Origin: Archaeoglobaceae archaeon
GTDB lineage: Archaea; Halobacteriota; Archaeoglobi; Archaeoglobales; Archaeoglobaceae
Direction: 5' to 3'
Length of the DNA stretch: 5,784 nt
Assembly (NCBI GenBank): GCA_025058955.1
Contig: JANXDV010000066.1
Span: 1 to 5,784 of the forward strand
In this document: piece after piece, positions 5,576 through 5,784 of the stretch
Layout of the letters: the number at the start of each line of letters is the position of its first letter
Position numbering within the stretch: position 1 is the stretch's first letter
The notes under the pieces: generated by a model
Database searches by the model: none
Seen by the model: only the letters and a program-made list of their open reading frames with translations
Told to the model about the DNA's origin: nothing
Made by a program: the position numbers and the translations under genes

Positions 5576-5784
5576 TTAAGCACAGCGAATATCTTCGCCC
5601 TTATATTCTCCCTTGACCGCAAGATTGTTTACGAGTTCAACAAGATCCACTACCTTAATCGGTATTCCTTGCTCTTCAGCCATTTGCTTTAAGTGGTATT
5701 TGCAGAATGGACAGCATGAAATTAGATACTCCGCACCAGTTTCTTTTGCCTCTTGAATCCTATTTTTGCCAATGGCTCCAGCAA
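5576..5784 (-). CDS. CCG-domain iron-sulfur oxidoreductase, HdrD-like, C-terminal part (partial)
   Basis: Only the last 68 residues are in the window; the gene runs off the right edge, and the stop is TAA at 5578-5576. The visible part contains EAKETGAEYLISCCPFCKYH, where the CCxxC is the second half of a cysteine-rich CCG domain (Pfam family of heterodisulfide reductase HdrB/HdrD, GlpC and related proteins). It is followed by a VVDLVELV segment typical of the end of HdrD-like proteins. Such domains bind a noncubane [4Fe-4S] cluster and take part in electron transfer or disulfide reduction. The CCPFC form fits HdrD-like proteins better than HdrB, but the N-terminal ferredoxin motifs needed to confirm this are outside the window. 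It lies 22 bases upstream of the DUF169 gene on the same strand, so it probably belongs to the same operon. A role in delivering electrons to the neighbouring proteins is inference. Confidence 0.78.
   Translation of the reverse strand, partial: AGAIGKNRIQEAKETGAEYLISCCPFCKYHLKQMAEEQGIPIKVVDLVELVNNLAVKGEYKGEDIRCA

Noticed and set aside
5554..5622. N-terminal extension of the DUF169 protein to an ATG at 5622, with a hydrophobic stretch resembling a membrane anchor
   Set aside because: It overlaps the upstream HdrD-like gene by 47 bases, and the GTG at 5553 has a strong, well-placed ribosome-binding site in the intergenic gap.

Overview
The window looks like part of an archaeal genome that encodes methyl-coenzyme M reductase (MCR), although no mcr structural gene lies within it. 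Three of the six genes belong to families essentially restricted to MCR-bearing archaea (methanogens, methane oxidisers and other alkane oxidisers): methanogenesis marker protein 8, the MCR activation ATPase component A2 (AtwA), and methanogenesis marker protein 14. Arg codons are mostly AGA/AGG, coding strands are purine-rich, proteins are rich in Lys/Glu/Ile, starts are often GTG, and ribosome-binding sites are GGTGA/GAGG-type. This fits a thermophilic euryarchaeal-type archaeon, perhaps an MCR-bearing Archaeoglobi or Syntrophoarchaeia relative. That placement is inference; the class cannot be fixed from the sequence alone.

The window holds two convergent gene sets. On the + strand, mmp8 (35-880, GTG start) is followed after 8 bases by atwA (889-2523). 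On the - strand, reading from right to left, are the C-terminus of a CCG-domain iron-sulfur oxidoreductase related to HdrD (5576-5784, partial), a six-cysteine DUF169 protein (4819-5553), a NifB-type radical SAM enzyme (3949-4815), and mmp14 (2508-3956). These four are separated by 22 and 3 bases and then overlap by 8, so they look like one operon. The two sets meet tail to tail, with atwA and mmp14 overlapping by 16 bases. Coding density is almost complete and no gap exceeds 35 bases. I see no RNA gene, CRISPR array, insertion sequence or clear promoter.

A common theme is the maintenance of MCR. AtwA is the ATP-hydrolysing part of the machinery that reductively activates the nickel cofactor F430. 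The activation complex has been reported to carry iron-sulfur clusters resembling the nitrogenase L-cluster, which is the product of NifB. A short NifB beside atwA and two methanogenesis markers therefore suggests that it supplies a complex cluster to MCR activation rather than to nitrogenase. Mmp14 carries ASKHA-type nucleotide-binding motifs, and the DUF169 and HdrD-like proteins are cysteine-rich. The block may be an uncharacterised ATP- and redox-dependent module for cluster synthesis or MCR activation. That is a hypothesis from gene order and motifs.
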